Shown here piece by piece: positions 1 through 14,000 of a stretch of 64,000 nt of DNA (position 1 is the first letter of the stretch; each line of letters opens with the position of its first letter). A model generated the notes under the pieces. The model had not been told where the DNA came from. It saw only the letters and a list, made by a program, of their open reading frames with translations, and searched no databases. The position numbers and the translations under genes were made by a program. The stretch comes from Nymphaea colorata (lineage: Eukaryota; Streptophyta; Magnoliopsida; Nymphaeales; Nymphaeaceae), in NCBI RefSeq assembly GCF_008831285.2, contig NC_045141.1:19092848-19156847 (forward strand), written 5' to 3'.

Positions 1-244
1 GTTGCACACTAAAAGAACTATAAACTAACTCTATGCAGTTCGGTCGATAACATTATGGAAATTTTTGACATGAAATGTTATTAGCTTAAGTTGAAACCTC
101 ATATTTCATTCTCCTAAGCTATGCAGAACCTTGGCGGCCCTTGTTTTTAAAAGATTATTCATTTTCAATGTGGAGTTTTTTTTTCTTAAATTACGGGAAA
201 AGTGGGAAACGTTTATTTTATTGTATGTGGATGTGCGCTTGCAG

Positions 245-2726
245 GTAAAGTAACGGAAAAGATGGGGCAATCTGAACCGTCCGGTGCGATCAAACCAGGC
301 ATCTATAAGCCCCCAGATCCCCAGCTGCAAGGCGGTTCAGGTAAATTTCAAAAAAAAAAAAAAGTGCTAAAATTTTGGTGGTAGCGTGTTTTCTATTTTC
401 TTCGGTAATATTTCATATTTTTTATTTTGAAAGAAAAACTTGGCGTTTGTTTTTCCTTTTTTTTATATATATTTTTTTCTGGCATGGGAAATCGTTAGTG
501 ATGGGATTGAAGGACGTCGTCAACTGGCCGATGCTTGGAGCGACTGAGGTATTCCTACCGGTGGGAGAGCAGGAATCTCGTCCGTTGGATGAGGACGCCG
601 GCGCAAAGAGGAGCGAACCTGCTCTGATCTCTCCCGGTATTATTAACCTTTTCTCAAACACCTCATAGTTTTAACTTTTCTCCAATAAAAATTTTAAGTT
701 CATCAACGTGCATGTTATTAATTTAAACCTTAGGTTATAATGCTTGTTAAGAACTCTTTTTTTCTATTATTTTAAGATAATTGGCATGATGCATTAGTTG
801 CATGAAAAAAAAAAAGCATCCATCCCGACGAACAGGAGAAAAATGGATGGTGAATGTTACATAGGTTTAATGCTCATAGAGAAAGAAATGTTATATATAG
901 CAGTAGGAAAGTGGAAAAGTTACAGTTTGAATAATTTGTGATACCTTGCGTTGTCACTTTAATGATTTTTTTTTCAAACGTTTATGGGTCGAGTCGCAAG
1001 TACGTTAAAGCTGAAGATTTGACCAAAGTTTTTAAACAATATTGTAGAATCACTTTTTAACTAATGCAAACTTAAACGTTGAAAGAACGGATTCCGATTA
1101 AATAAAGTTTTATCAGCAGCCAAGAAAAAACTCTTTTAAAAAGAATAGTTTTTACAAAAGAATATGGACAGGAAAGGAAAGGATCGATCAAGATTACATC
1201 TTAACAAGATTACGGTAAAAAAGGAAATCTAAAATGTTTTTTTTTTTTTTTTGAAGAATAACCAAATGTATAAGAATGTTTTTCCTTTCAAAAACGCCAT
1301 GAGAAAATATCGTGTAATCGTTTTCAGTCCGTCTGATGATCGAATCTAAAATTAATATCATAATGATTGTTAGGTCTAAAAACACTATCAGGGGGCTTCA
1401 AGGAAAGCAAAAAACTGTGGTTTCTCTTTGTCCACTCAAAGGGAGCATTTTTCTTCCCACCTAAGGAGCTTCCTGTTTTACTGACCTTCCACAGTGCGCG
1501 GTTCGAAGGAGGAGGTTGATGTGCCGGAGCCAGGACGGAGAGGTGCCAGCGGTCGACCGTTCGACGAGGACCCCGATGCCAAAAGAAGCGAGCCGGCGGT
1601 CGTGAGTCCGGACGTCACTGAGGCCGGTACGTCCTTCCACCCGATGGATGCCAGTAATTTGACATCCCCACTTCACCGCTTTGAGGTTTCGTTCTATTCT
1701 ATTTTAGCCGATCAGAAGCCAGTGGCTATGGAGGATACTGATCTGGGACCCGTTCTTAAGTCGATAAAAGATCTGAAGTTCAGCGAAGATTTCCCCACCG
1801 GCAGCCATGACCAGTTCGCGCCGGAACCTCCGGCAGAGCCAGAGACCGAGCTGTCGCGGTCCGAGGTCGCCGGAGAGGCGAAGCCGACGTCGACCCTGCT
1901 GACCGAGAAGGTTGCATTGGCCAAAGATGCCATCGCGTCCATGGTGCACCCCAAGCGCGTGAGGAACTGCCACTATGGACTTATAGCGACTGCTCTTTCA
2001 GTTTTCAACTTAATGTCACTTCCAAGGGAACGAGAAATTAATCGGTTGGTGGTGAACAGGACGATGAGGGAGTGTCGGCGTCAAAGTATGTGATGGAGAA
2101 ACTGAGCCCAGGGGAGGAGGACAAGGCGCTGTCGGAAGTGATCCAGGATGCTATTCACGCCACTACTAAGGTTGGAGATCGGGACGATAGTCAGGCCGGA
2201 GCAAAGGAGTCGGGATCGGAGGCTGCTGCCGGCGGCAATCGCAAAGGAGTGGTGGAGAAGGTGAAGGAAGTGGCGGCTTCCCTGGTTGGAAAAGATCAGC
2301 CTCACGATGGTGGTCACCAGGCTTCAGGTATTTTGCTCGTTACAAAGTGGTTGGTGCATTTAATGTGCATGCATTCACGAGTTGTTTTGACGGCAAAATC
2401 AAGTCTCAATGGGGAGTTGTTGCTTCATATTCATACTTGCACATAAGCACGGCGCGGTGCACAACATACTCTTGGCCCACTTTTATTGGGCTCCTGAGCC
2501 ACTTTTAAGGGTACTTAGCATGCATAGGAGCCTATGCACAATGCCTGTGCCTGTAACCAGGGTTGGGGTGTGTTGTCTAAACTCTAGCGTCATTTTGTAC
2601 CTTGAACTCCATGTGTAATAGTTCATGCATGCATTTGTAAACTGAACTGCTTCTCCTAAAATGGCAGATTTGGGTAGAGAGGTGGAAGGTGCTGAGGACA
2701 AGAAGCTGCAAGAATCAACCATCTAA
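245..2726 (+). CDS. LTI65/RD29-like (CAP160-type) stress-responsive protein, 5' end missing
   Basis: Six exons can be chained: 245-340, 499-636, 1495-1626, 1708-1958, 2060-2327 and 2668-2726 (stop TAA). All have AG/GT borders and matching phases (phase 1 except the fourth intron, phase 0). The key evidence is in exon 5: the motif KLSPGEEDKALSEVI is the hallmark of the LTI65/LTI78 (RD29B/RD29A, CAP160) family, which is hydrophilic and induced by ABA, cold and drought in other plants. The exons before it are rich in Glu, Pro, Asp and Ser, and two carry related blocks (DEDAGAKRSEPALISPG and DEDPDAKRSEPAVVSPD). The last exon encodes a short charged tail ending ESTI. Exon 1 is not visible; the model enters at an acceptor after 244, so the start probably lies before base 1. 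An internal ATG at 262 is a weaker alternative. Family call is fairly firm; exact exon borders are inferred. Confidence 0.72.
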
Positions 2727-2753
2727 ACCTCTCATGGTTTCACCTTTTCGAAA

Positions 2754-2759
2754 AATAAA
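2754..2759 (+). terminator. AATAAA polyadenylation signal candidate
   Basis: A canonical AATAAA lies 28 bases after the stop codon of the LTI65-like gene. The position suits a plant near-upstream element, but this is motif evidence only. Confidence 0.4.
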
Positions 2760-4459
2760 GCGTGGTCATCCTGCTGTTTTATGGTGTTTGTTGTGTGTCT
2801 CTCTCATGAATATGTGTATATGGTACTGTTTGAAGTTTGTATCTATGTATATGTTTTAGGATTTCTTTTTGCTTCGTTGATCTTTCTCTTAGGAGCTGTC
2901 ACTTTGGTCCTGGTTTGCATTCATTTGGTTACGGAGAACGGAGGATGGAAGGTAATGCGAAATGATTGGACGGTCTTGGTAAGTTTGTGCATGATATGGT
3001 GGCAAATCTGGTTGGAAGGTGCTTACTGGTCTTGTATTTTTCTTTTTCGTTAAAAGCATTATCTATAGTTGGTGGCTTAATTTATAGTTGTTGATATACG
3101 ACCAGCCTGCATTTCATTCCGTCGTGCACCATACTTTATTGTTACCGATAGAGAAAAGCCGGGTACAACCAATCTTTATGTATTAGTGTGACCTCTATTC
3201 CATCCACTCATGAACAAGCAAAACAAATGGATTCCCTCTCAGCAAAAGTTATCGTCTCTTGTTTCTATCACTTTTCACTCGTTGCGAGTCTTGCGACTTT
3301 TCTTGTAACTTCGCACCGACAAGCTGACTACATATAGAATATGGTTGTGGTCTGTGTAGGAAACCACTATTGGCTTGTTAGCAAAATTCAGGGACACGTC
3401 GCAGTCTTGCTTCCCATGTCAAACGAAAGAAGAGCCAAGTGTTGATTTCTGGCAAAAGATGCTTGCTAGATCATTTAATTTGTAGGGCCATCTTCAAAAT
3501 CTTAGCTTTACGTATGCCTATTTGGCGGTTTGTTCTTTTACACTTTTTCATCACTCTCTGTGGATAGAGCATGTAGTTGTTTTTGTTTTCTTTCCGTCAC
3601 CTTTCTAAAGAGTACGCGCTTTTGAGTATGCTTTCCGCATCAAACCTGCTGGAGGAGTAATCCAACGGTGCCACAAAACAATATTTACATGGGAACTAAC
3701 AAAAATTGCTGCAACTTGCACAAGAGAAAACAATGAACCTCAAACTAATGGCAGCAATGAAAGAGTATGCACATCTGGATTGCAATTTTAGCTTTTGAGT
3801 GTGCTTTCATTACTGTAATTTTAGCTTTTGAGTGTGCTTTCATTACTGTAATTTTAGCTTAATATGGTTGCAAGTGGCGGCTTTTGGTTTGAGGATCCTA
3901 TGATCTGATTTCAATCCCACTAATGCATTTTGCTCTTCTTCGTTTGCAATTTTAGTTGTAGCTAGCTTTTTTCTTTGAACCGAACGCACCGAGTCTGCTC
4001 TAATAATTGGTCGCTGCTGAGAACTTTCCTTCCTTTTCTCTCTTTCTCTCTCTCTCTCTCCTTTCTGATTAGAAGAGTTGGTTGTTGCTCAAGTAGTTGC
4101 TTCATTATTAACAGGAGAAGAGTACCCTTTTTGTCTTCTCGTAGCTATTTTGACAAGGTTTCTTTATAGTTCAATAATTGTATAAAATCGATCATGAAAC
4201 TGTAGACATTGTATTATACTTTGAGTGCTATTCAAGAAACTGGGTTCCTGCAGCTGCAGAGTTGAGACATCAACCAGAGGTAAAGTAGCAGTTTTTCTCA
4301 GAAAATATTGCAAGATGTAGAACCACTGGTCATACACAAAAAGCACTTTTGCAGAATGAGCCCTCTATTACTGGCAGATCTGCAATGACCGGCTCTGCCT
4401 TTGTCTGCAGATAGGTCTTTCCGTCATACTCTCTCTCTCTCTCTCTCTGTACGACACAT
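2760..4459. other. Intergenic region between converging genes
   Basis: No supported gene. It lies between the 3' end of the LTI65-like gene and the 3' end of the minus-strand HMA gene, so it holds two convergent 3' flanks. It includes a short tandem repeat (3784-3860) and CT-rich tracts near 4040 and 4430. Confidence 0.6.
3784..3860. repeat. 33-bp tandem repeat, about 2.3 units
   Basis: The unit beginning AATTTTAGCTTTTGAG at 3784 recurs at 3817 and partly at 3850, with no visible mismatch between the two full units. Confidence 0.85.
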
Positions 4460-7400
4460 CTACTTCTTCTCATCCTTCTTCTCTTCCTTCTTCTCTTCCT
4501 TCTTCTCCTCCTTACCTTCCTTTTTCTCTTCTTTCTTCTCCTCCTTCTTCTCCTCTTTCTTCTCCTCCTTCGCTGGCCCAACAGAGACCAACTCTACGGT
4601 GCCAATTTTCTTCAGTTTCTTGGCCACTTTAACTGGGTCCATTTCGCCTATCACCGTGACCTTCTGCTCCTTCGTATCAGCAGCAATGGAGTCGACGCCT
4701 GCAAAGGTTCATATAAACACGGACTGATCAAATTCCTACTAAATCAGGAATGATGAATCCGAAGACAGGACATGCGCGTCTCTTTGCAACTCGAAGTCAC
4801 AGGTCCACATGGTTCGTGACTTCATTCCATTATCCTGTGGGCCCGAAACCTAGCTGGCTTGTTTCCTCAATCTACAGCTCGTAAGACAAAACGGGGTCCT
4901 ACCATCACTATATGTGGAAAGGTGTGTTTATGATGAAAAAACTGGCCATGGTAGTTTCCCTTTCTGAAATTTACAAAAAGTATTGCGCATTGAGACATCA
5001 TGTGGCAGAACCTGATTATCCAAGGTTTGTATTTGATTTGGATTCTGACAGCGTAATAAGACATGAAGAATGTGGACCCTGATCTAATTATCTATGACTT
5101 TGTACGTAATAGGGCGGCCTCAGATGCAAAGCCAGGTAATAACCTCAAATCCGTCGGTAACCAATGTATGACTAGTTTCTTTGTTTAATATAGACGATAT
5201 TGGTACGCTTATATGTTATCAGTCTCCCGGTACAGCGTCCAAATCCAATGTTGGAGGAAAATTCTGAGCTAGCGTTTCTCAAACAAAAAGGTCGGAGGAA
5301 AACTATTGAGGAACTCTTCAACAAGTTTGGAAGAAAATCTTGACCTGAAACAGTCTTGTAAAGAAATAGCAGTAAAACTATTGGGGGCACTTCCTGGATC
5401 CCAAGTTATTGTCTTTCTGACAAAAAAAGTACCCTAAACATAGCCTCACTCAAGTAGAATGAAATAAACTTTCTTTGTTTTCTGCGGAAGCACAACCACC
5501 CCTTCTGTAACTTGAAAGATAGAAAACATGTGAAATTCATTATTTTTCAGGATGGTGGGATCCAACCTAACAACCTTGTTTGGCAGTGGCAACAAAAATG
5601 AGGTTTGTAAGGAAAACTCCAAAAAACAAAAAGTTTTAGAGCCCACTTTGTGCAGTTATCAGCAAATTTGGTGAGGTCGCATCCCACTGTAAAGCAGACA
5701 AACCAGTTCCTGATGAGTCACACCAACTTAAATTGCATATCCTATAGCAGCGCCTCAGTAAACCGTAAATGAAAAGGAATCAGAAGACAATACATGAAGC
5801 CAAAGCAGGGAATCAAAACATTATGAAAAATATTCTATTAATAATCAATAAAATTTGACAAGAGTCTTTTTCTTTTGGGCCCAACATTCGGCACCAAAAA
5901 AACTGCTTACTGGTTCTGCGCTGGGACATTAGTCGAATTGGATGAACTCGTGTGATATAAAGAATGTGGAAAGAAAGGAAGAATCGTGTCTGTGGCAACT
6001 TTAGGCAGAAAAAATCCAATCTATCTTTTTCATTTTCTTTTCATTAGCTGACAAGGAATCCTCAAGGAGCACTCCATTTGTGAAGTCTTCTACATAACTG
6101 ATGGAAAATCCGGGCATCAGCCACCGGTCACCGGGTTTTATTATATCAGTTGTGCAGCTAAGTCTCATCTTCAATGTGGTTTAAAGAAAGAAAAATAAAA
6201 GAACAACTTGATCTCCTCCAAGAGCACGTAATCAATGCTCGTAATTGTGGACGTCTGTCCTGAAAAGAGAGTGAACGGCGCCAATTGGCAGAGACGAAAC
6301 CCTTGTAAAGGTGATTTGGCATGCCCCCACTGAATTTGTCTCGTCCACCCATTCACAGGATGGTAGATCCCACCAAAAGCGCGTCCATTATGTCTATAAT
6401 GGCGACCCTCCGTCCAACCACCAGAAAATCAAACGCTACGTATGGAAATACGGCACTAGCGGGAATTTTAAAACATTGGTTCCTTTTCGAAGAAGAAGCT
6501 TTTATCGCATTGAGTTGACGATGAAAGCAAGGGCCTCTTGAAATCAGTGCTTTTTCGGGAAACTTGGTGCTGTTCGTGCATTCTCTTGAGAAATTCGTGA
6601 CACAAGGAGAAATCTCCCAAAATGAAGTTAATATTTGTTACTAAATCCTCACTTGCGTGTTACATAAGGGGACCCTCTTTTACTACTGTTTCGTAAATTG
6701 ACTTGGGCTTTCTACAGGAAACTTCGCCGGTACAGTGTCTCAGCCGATACCCTTTGGCACATATCAGTCTGTGCGTGCCATTCTAACTAATGTTTTACAC
6801 TAGAAAAACTAAGAACAAGAATAACATTTCGTTGATATATTGTACAGGCCGACACGGGTCTCGTACCGGCTGGTATACTAACAGAGCCATTTCGGTCTCT
6901 TACGCAACTGACTAGCGACTAGGAAGTAGAAACACGATATTACTGTCCCTTTCGCCACTGTCGTGTAGCAGCCTATGAGTCTGGTTCCGAAAATGGGTTT
7001 TCAGAATTAACAAAGAAGGATAGATAAAATTTTGATCGCATGAAGTTTGCAAGTGTAAAGGGGCCATCAGGAGAACTACGGCAATTTCAGGAAATTCCCC
7101 GGCTGCGGCTTGGAGGGAAGGGCGTGGCACCAGAATTAACAAAAGAAAAAAGAGTACAAAAAGAAAAAGCTTCTGGGGACTTTAACCACAATCAAGTGGA
7201 CATTATTTGTGCAACTCGCAACTAACTGATATGAAGAAGGAAAAAGATTGATTACCGTATACTTCGGCGACGGCCTCCATCGCCTTCTGCTTCGTCTTCG
7301 TGTCGCTCATCGCCGGGAGCCTGATCACCACTTTTTGCTGCAGAGAGTTGTGAAACTAAATTAAAAGAGAAAACAGAAGAACAGAAACAGAGATAAACAA

Positions 7401-7469
7401 AAGGAGGAACCGAAGGAAGGAAAAGAAGAAGATCAATGGACGAGAAGATATGAGAATTACCTGCACCAT
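4460..7469 (-). CDS. Small HMA-domain protein with Lys/Glu-rich tail, no CaaX box
   Basis: Three minus-strand exons join to a 109-residue protein: 7461-7469 (ATG GTG CAG), 7256-7337 and 4460-4698; introns are 123 bp and 2.56 kb. Residues 4-70 fit the beta-alpha-beta-beta-alpha-beta pattern of heavy-metal-associated domains (QKVVIRLP strand; helix with KQKAMEAVAEV; GVDSI; KEQKVTVIGEMDP; VAKKLKK; VELVSVGPA). The usual metal-binding MxCxxC at residues 13-18 reads MSDTKT, so both cysteines are missing and copper-type binding is unlikely. Residues 74-109 are repeats of Lys and Glu. The protein stops after DEKK without the C-terminal CaaX prenylation motif that defines HIPPs. It resembles the HIPP39/HIPP16-like group known from plants; its role here is unknown. 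The tiny first exon is typical of this group. Confidence 0.8.
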
Positions 7470-10400
7470 TTTCGCTAATTTGAGAGAAGAAGCGACTTTC
7501 TCCGCCGTCTCTTCTCTCGCTCGCTCGCTCTTTCTTCGCACCTCTGCCTCCAGTCAGTTGTGTTGTGGCATTTATCAGAGGAGAAGCTGGGAGGCGGATA
7601 CTGTAAAATCACGAAAACATCCTCATGTAACTCATCCCCTTTGCCCTCTTATTGGGCCCACCTGGTGTAAAACGAATCCGATTTTGGTTAGAAATCCAGC
7701 TTCCGTTTCACATTATTTTTGGATACGGACCTTTAAATCAGATCATTATTTGGATTGGCTCATTTCATTAGGATCCGCCGAGCCAGGGACCCGAACCCAG
7801 GAATGAGTCGGGTTTTTATTCACATCCGCATCTCGCTCATTCCTTTTCTTCTCACTAGATCCAGTATGTCCAAAACTTGTTATCATATTCCGGATCAGGA
7901 TACGGTGGCATCGCATGAGACCCCGAAATCTGCATCCTTATCATATTCGGGTCCGTGTCTAATGAGTTGAACAATCGGCGGTAAAATTTCTCTTCTTTTT
8001 TTGGTGAGAAGTTGGGTCTCCTTTGGACTCACAGACCAACTTCTCCAAAATAACTCATTTTTCTTCTTAGTTCGTTTATCTCGTTCTTTTTTTTTCACGT
8101 TTATACTCACTTTCTCATCCAACTTCATGACTTCCACGTTATAATATCTAAAGTATGCTCATGATATCAAAAAATTGAGTGTTCGGGCTGCCAATATAAC
8201 ACATATAGGTTGTTTAGGCTCATGTGCTTGTGTATTCATGTGCATGTGTATGTGTGTGTGATCGAAGCTCGTCCTTCTTTTCCTTATCTTAGGGGTCTAA
8301 GACTTGCTTACATCTGCCAATTAGAGTGTCGTGCATCAACCACCACTTATGGTATGCACGAATAATTTCTATCATAATCAAACTAATGACTAAACTTTCA
8401 CGGATTCATAGTTGGACTAAAAGTTAAAAGTTGCTACCTGAAAACCCATTTTGAGCCGCATCTCTGCTACACTCAATACCAGATAAATAAATAGGGTTTA
8501 CTTGTAACTCAACGTAAGGAACCAACCTCAAAAGAAGTGCACGTAGAGTACGTCTGCAATTTCAAGCATAAGCAACATTTTTTAGGTTAAGCTTACCAGT
8601 AGGAGTAAAGTAATTGAGCATCTCCATTATGCAGTATGTATCTGATGGTGTGTCACTAGCTTGTGCAAGTTATTGATGAGAATTTTGTGCCTTAGACTAT
8701 CCAGCCTTACAAAATTATTAACAAGATGTAAATTAGGCAGCTTCTGGATTATATGGTTCTTATTGTGAAACAAATCGGATTTGGATAAAGAATGATTTCC
8801 ACTAACGAAACAATAGTGTGGATTAGGTGCAACCACCAAAAGTAGAACGAAATTTCGAAACCCCCTTTTCTTAGGCGGTGTTTGAGTCCATAGAAAAGAG
8901 AAAGCCGGTGGTGAAGTTTCCCTGGAGGTACGGACCCGAATCAAACACCAGTGAACTTCTCTTCATAAAAATTCACCCATTCAAATTCCAAAATCTTAAA
9001 GAAAATAATGATTTACTGCCTTATCATGTTTAGCCCTTCGTACACAAAAAGATGTTCTCTTTGACCTTTTTTGTTGGGTTTGAAATGTCAAACACTTCCT
9101 TATTAGACCCTTCAACCATATGCTTCCAAAAGATGCTGGTATGGTATTTTATAATATATATATATATATATATGTGGGTATTGTTTATATATGCGCGTTG
9201 TCTTTTTAATATTTTCGTTCAGGCATGAATCAGGCTCCGGCCAGTTCGTTCAAACGACAGAATAATTAACTAGTTTTATTCCATTAAGAAAGTATTATGA
9301 AGGTAGCGTTAAAAAAAAAATACACAAGTGTTATTATATACTCGAGAGTGATTCAGGCCGGCCACATATTTATACTTCCGATGCAAAGCCTGCTGGGAGG
9401 TGTAGTCTTTGAATATTATTACCAAGAAATTACAAAATTGGAGGAGGTTGTACATAAAAAAAAAATGTAAAAATAGGATCATTAGTTGACTCAGCACTTG
9501 AATTGGAGGTCTGAAGCCTGTAGAAGATGATCTCATTCTTAAGGGGTTTTTTGATGGTTTATAATTTTGATTTAAAAACGAAAAAACTCCAGATTCATAA
9601 ATCCTCCTAAAACTGAAACAGAACCAAAATTTTTGGTTTGAATTTTTTTAATTTGAGAAATAAAAAAGTTTGTTTGTTCAAAATTTTCAGTTTTTTAAAA
9701 AATGATCCTTTCGATTCTTAAATTTCATGACTCCCAAAGTAATTGACAAAAAAAAACAGACACACGGCACGGCACGATTGCAGTACAACTTTATCAGGAT
9801 TGTAATCCGACTTCATGCATCGTGGTTGACCAGCTGGTGGGCGGGGCCGCCTGTGAACTGTTGACGTATGCCTAGAAAACGGGGAATTAGAACCCGGCAG
9901 GCTGCGCGACGGCGGATGAAGTGATCAGTGGTGGGCTTGTTTCACGTAGATGGACGAGCCGTCCTGGGGACGGCCAAGAGGCCTGCCGCCAGCGAAAGCT
10001 GTGTTGGCAGAAGGCGGAACTTTTGAACGGGGTAGGTTGGAAGGCTGCAGTCAATGTTGTCATTGTCCTTTTTCTTGCCCAATTTTTGTAATTGAAAATC
10101 TGAAATATGAACAAATTCATCTGGCCGAGCTGAGAATGTTCACCGGCCGTCGGCCTTTGAACAGGGATAGACATTAAGCTTGACCCGCCCGTTTGGGAGA
10201 TGCACTTTTCTGCTGCCTTCTTTCCACTGCTTTGACAGCTTTCCACTTTTTAACCTTCAGATGAAAAGGGGAGATGATTATGGAACAACCCAACTCACTT
10301 TCACTCTTTAAGCTCTTTTGGTGCTGGTGAATTTCAATCAACCTGCTCCTTACAATTTCCGTTTCAACTTTAAATGGACTAAAAACCACAACAATCCATA

Positions 10401-11075
10401 TTGAATACAATTTGAGTTATTGATGTTCTTGGTATAAGACTAAACTTCACAAACTGAGGCGTTTCAGGTTAGGTTGTTGTGTTAATGTTCTTGATATCTG
10501 AAAAAGAATCTTAGTTGCCCCATATCTCTAATTATAATGTCATCAAGAATGCGATCAAGTAGAGAAGAAATCAAGGGAGAAGATAGAAGCAACTCGACCA
10601 AGAGGAGGGATTATGATCTGTGGCGTAGCACCAAATAATTAATGGGGGAAACACCAGACACACCAAATACATCTTGTTTCATTTACGATTTTATTCAATC
10701 CCATATAAATCAGGCCGTCGGTAAAACAACGTTTTGTTGGTAACCACCCAGTCGAGAAAAATTTCTTCAGTTCCACCATGTTCATCATCAACAAACAGAA
10801 ATGCAAACGTGAGACTGGGAGCAACGAGCGAACAACTACGTCTTTGGGGTACAAGGATCTGTCAATGGTTGCGAAAGAAGGAACCTCGAGTAATGTACAA
10901 CAAGATCGCCCTTGATAATGTTTACAACTGTTTTCAAAAGTCCTATTCACTATCTGTAGTGACGTCTGGTTCCCATCAGAGACAGAAACAAGTGCAGTTT
11001 CCATCTTTAAACCGTCATAAACTGGATCTTCCAGATAAAGAAATCAGCTGCGGTGCTCTCCTAAGGCAAGCACAA
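7470..11075. other. Intergenic region, promoter side of the HMA gene and 3' flank of TMEM208
   Basis: No ORF here resembles a known protein. The HMA gene's 5' UTR and promoter should lie just above 7470. A short (TA)n run is near 9155-9173. Open frames at 9950-10177 and 10174-10410 are short and lack coding character. Confidence 0.5.
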
Positions 11076-14000
11076 TCATCGATACCTTGTTCTAACAAGT
11101 TTGGGCCTCGATGCCCTCTTCTCCATCTTTTCTCTCTTTTTCCGGCTCTTCTCGTCTTCTTCAACCGCACTCTACACAGAAAGTACAAACCATTTTTTCA
11201 AGATTAGCACGTCAGCAATCTCAAATAGGACCTGATGTAATATTGGGACATCTCACGTCCCCAGTGATGGGTGCAATTATGAAAATAGTGGAAGACATGA
11301 CTATCAAGAGTGTACCTCTGAACCTTGGAACAGGAACCCCTTCGAAACATCAAAAAGTTTGTAGAATCCAAATGCTGGTATCTGGGAATATGGAAAACAC
11401 GCAAAAATTAGAGACGCCTAGAGGATCCAGAGTCCCAAACTACACAAAGCACCCTCAGCATACCAGACTTTTGCTGATGGCCATGTCCAACCAACTAAAC
11501 CACACCTCATCCGTTTGCAAATTGTAGGAACTAGTACATGGTTCGTATCAGTGAAAAGCATGTCCATTTCTAGACAAATAGCCAAATACATACTTGGGTG
11601 TGCTGAAGGGATTAAGCATGCGACTCTTTCAGCCAATGATCAGCCAACAACTGCGGTTTCAAATTATATATTAAATTGTGCCGTGGGTGATTTTGTTCTC
11701 ACCGAACTCTACTTACTAGTTCCACCGCCAAGGCAAATCACCGAAATTTTGAGAAACCAATTAGTGATTGACGACTTACACAATTACGTTGCAACTAGCA
11801 AAAACCATGTGCACGATATAGAACTTGTATTGTGTTTAGACAGCCACTATGTTTAACACATTACAAATGACTTTTCTGCAAGTAAAACATTATGCCAAAG
11901 GATGCATCTCATTTGTGCTCTTGACTCTTTTCAACTTACAAGTCTTAATCTCACCCGTTGCCAGGAAGGCAGAGCTCTTGTTGGAATGCATTAGCCATGA
12001 CTTGCAGATATAAAACATCTAAAGAACATAGAAATGTAGGAGGAAAAAGGAAAAGCAAAATTTTCAAGAATAAAATTATAAAACAAGACAAATATGACCA
12101 TAGTGACAATTTTCCTTTTTTGTTTTTCCAGAAGTTTTCCACATGGGGAAATCTATGACATTTAAAAAATTGTATTCTTAAAAAGAATATCTTCTAAAAG
12201 ATTATCTCACGTCACATGGAAAATGAAGCTGGCTTCAAGTAGGAAGTCTTTCTTTTTAAATTTTAACATCTGGACACATAGGAGGGTCCTTTCCCTTAAC
12301 CTACAAATAGCCTGTAAGCTCTTCAGGGCATCATGCCAAGGCACTCAAGGCATCTGAGTTTGTCCATAACATATTAAAGGTGAATGTTTACTGCATTATG
12401 TTTTTTACGTAATATAAATGTGAAAAGATTGAGAAAACATATCTTAGATGAGAATATACTAAAAATCATATCTACCATGTTCATGCAAAATGCATAAACA
12501 TTTTCTTTTATGTATATGACATCCTTCAGTGGAAAGTCCTCAGGGAGAAAAAAGAAATGACCAAAACTCATGTATTCATACCCGTGTGTGTTTGTTTATT
12601 TGTTGCTCGTATGTTCTGAGATACTTTCAAGACAACGACCTCTAATTGGAAGAACTAGAGATACCTTGCCTACCAACAAAGCCTCTATGATTCTTATGTT
12701 GCATCTTAGAATGGAAGCAAAATGCAGATATTACAGGGTAACCATCCCAAGATACATGGAGCTTGCTTCAAAACAGGACTTTACCACTAGATATGTGTAC
12801 CAAAATTTTCCAGATAGAATTGACATCAGTTGGACAAAGCACGTAATGTAGATCACATCATGCAAATACCTGCATCATTAATGGAAACAAATAAAAGCTA
12901 TAAAAAGTTTGACAGATAACAATATAAACCATGACAATTGACAACAAAATAAGGATGACTTCCACATTTTTATCCACCTATACAAAATAAAACATCATTC
13001 AGAACTATTAGGCTACTAATCACCCCACAATGATCAGCCATAAGAAGATGAAAAATATGAAGCTCAAAGAACCAATGCTAGTTCGCTTGATCGACTGTCT
13101 CTATTTCACATCTTAAAAAGTGAACAACCATATGCATGGTTGAATGAATGGCATCTTCACTTGTGGGACTCTTTGGAGCTCGGAAAACATCACTCCTGTT
13201 TCAAAGGCCATGCCTTAATAACATATTATGCTTTCATGTCTAACTCCTTGAAAATAACTAACCTTCGCTCAATCTTTTAGCAGGATGGAAGTTTGTCCAG
13301 GTTAGAAATTTGCACTAGCTAAAAAGATTAATATTACTGCTTGCAATATTTTCTAAGATTAGTCTGGAAAGTTGATATTCAATCAACTCTTAGGTTTCCG
13401 CTAAGCATGAGATGGCTTTCAGTTTTCATTTGACATAGATTAAGAATTTAAGATGCATTTAAAAGGACCTGGAGATAATGTTCCTTTCATTTTGTATATA
13501 GAAGTGTCAATGTTGTTCAGAAGAAAGACAATGTTGTTCAGAAGAAAGAACCATACAATTCTCCAATTAGACTCCTGAATCATAATAAATAGAAAATCAA
13601 ACTCTTTATTCTATACGCCGACAAACTGTTTGTTAGTTACATTTGCAATCTGTATGCAATTTTCTCAAATTCTGAGCGACAGACTTTCCCATTTGATCAA
13701 AGTAAAATCATCTACAACTATTATCTGGAGCAACATGAAGATAAAATAAAGATGATACAAAGGATACACATTACACACATCATGTTATGCCTTACATGTG
13801 CATTAACTTGTACTTTCATTCTAAAATTTTATCATTTATATCACATTAAAGATGGAAAAGATGGTAATTGATTCCCAGCCTAAAAATGTGATACTTAGAA
13901 ACCTATTACGATATTTTGATGATAAAAATGTGATATGTTAGAAACTTAGAATACCATCTATGCTTGTCAGTACACTTTATATCCATGTCAATAGGGACCT

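Noticed and set aside
2781..3053. 90-codon hydrophobic open frame after the LTI65-like gene
   Set aside because: T-rich sequence gives Phe/Val/Leu runs; no start context, no splice support and no recognisable domain.
4401..4727. Open frame with repeated Phe-Ser-Ser on the plus strand
   Set aside because: It is the antisense of the Lys/Glu tail of the HMA gene; the repeat is a mirror of KEEKK codons.
10734..11207. 157-codon open frame on the plus strand
   Set aside because: It covers the antisense of the last TMEM208 exon and has no family resemblance; the minus strand is clearly the coding one.
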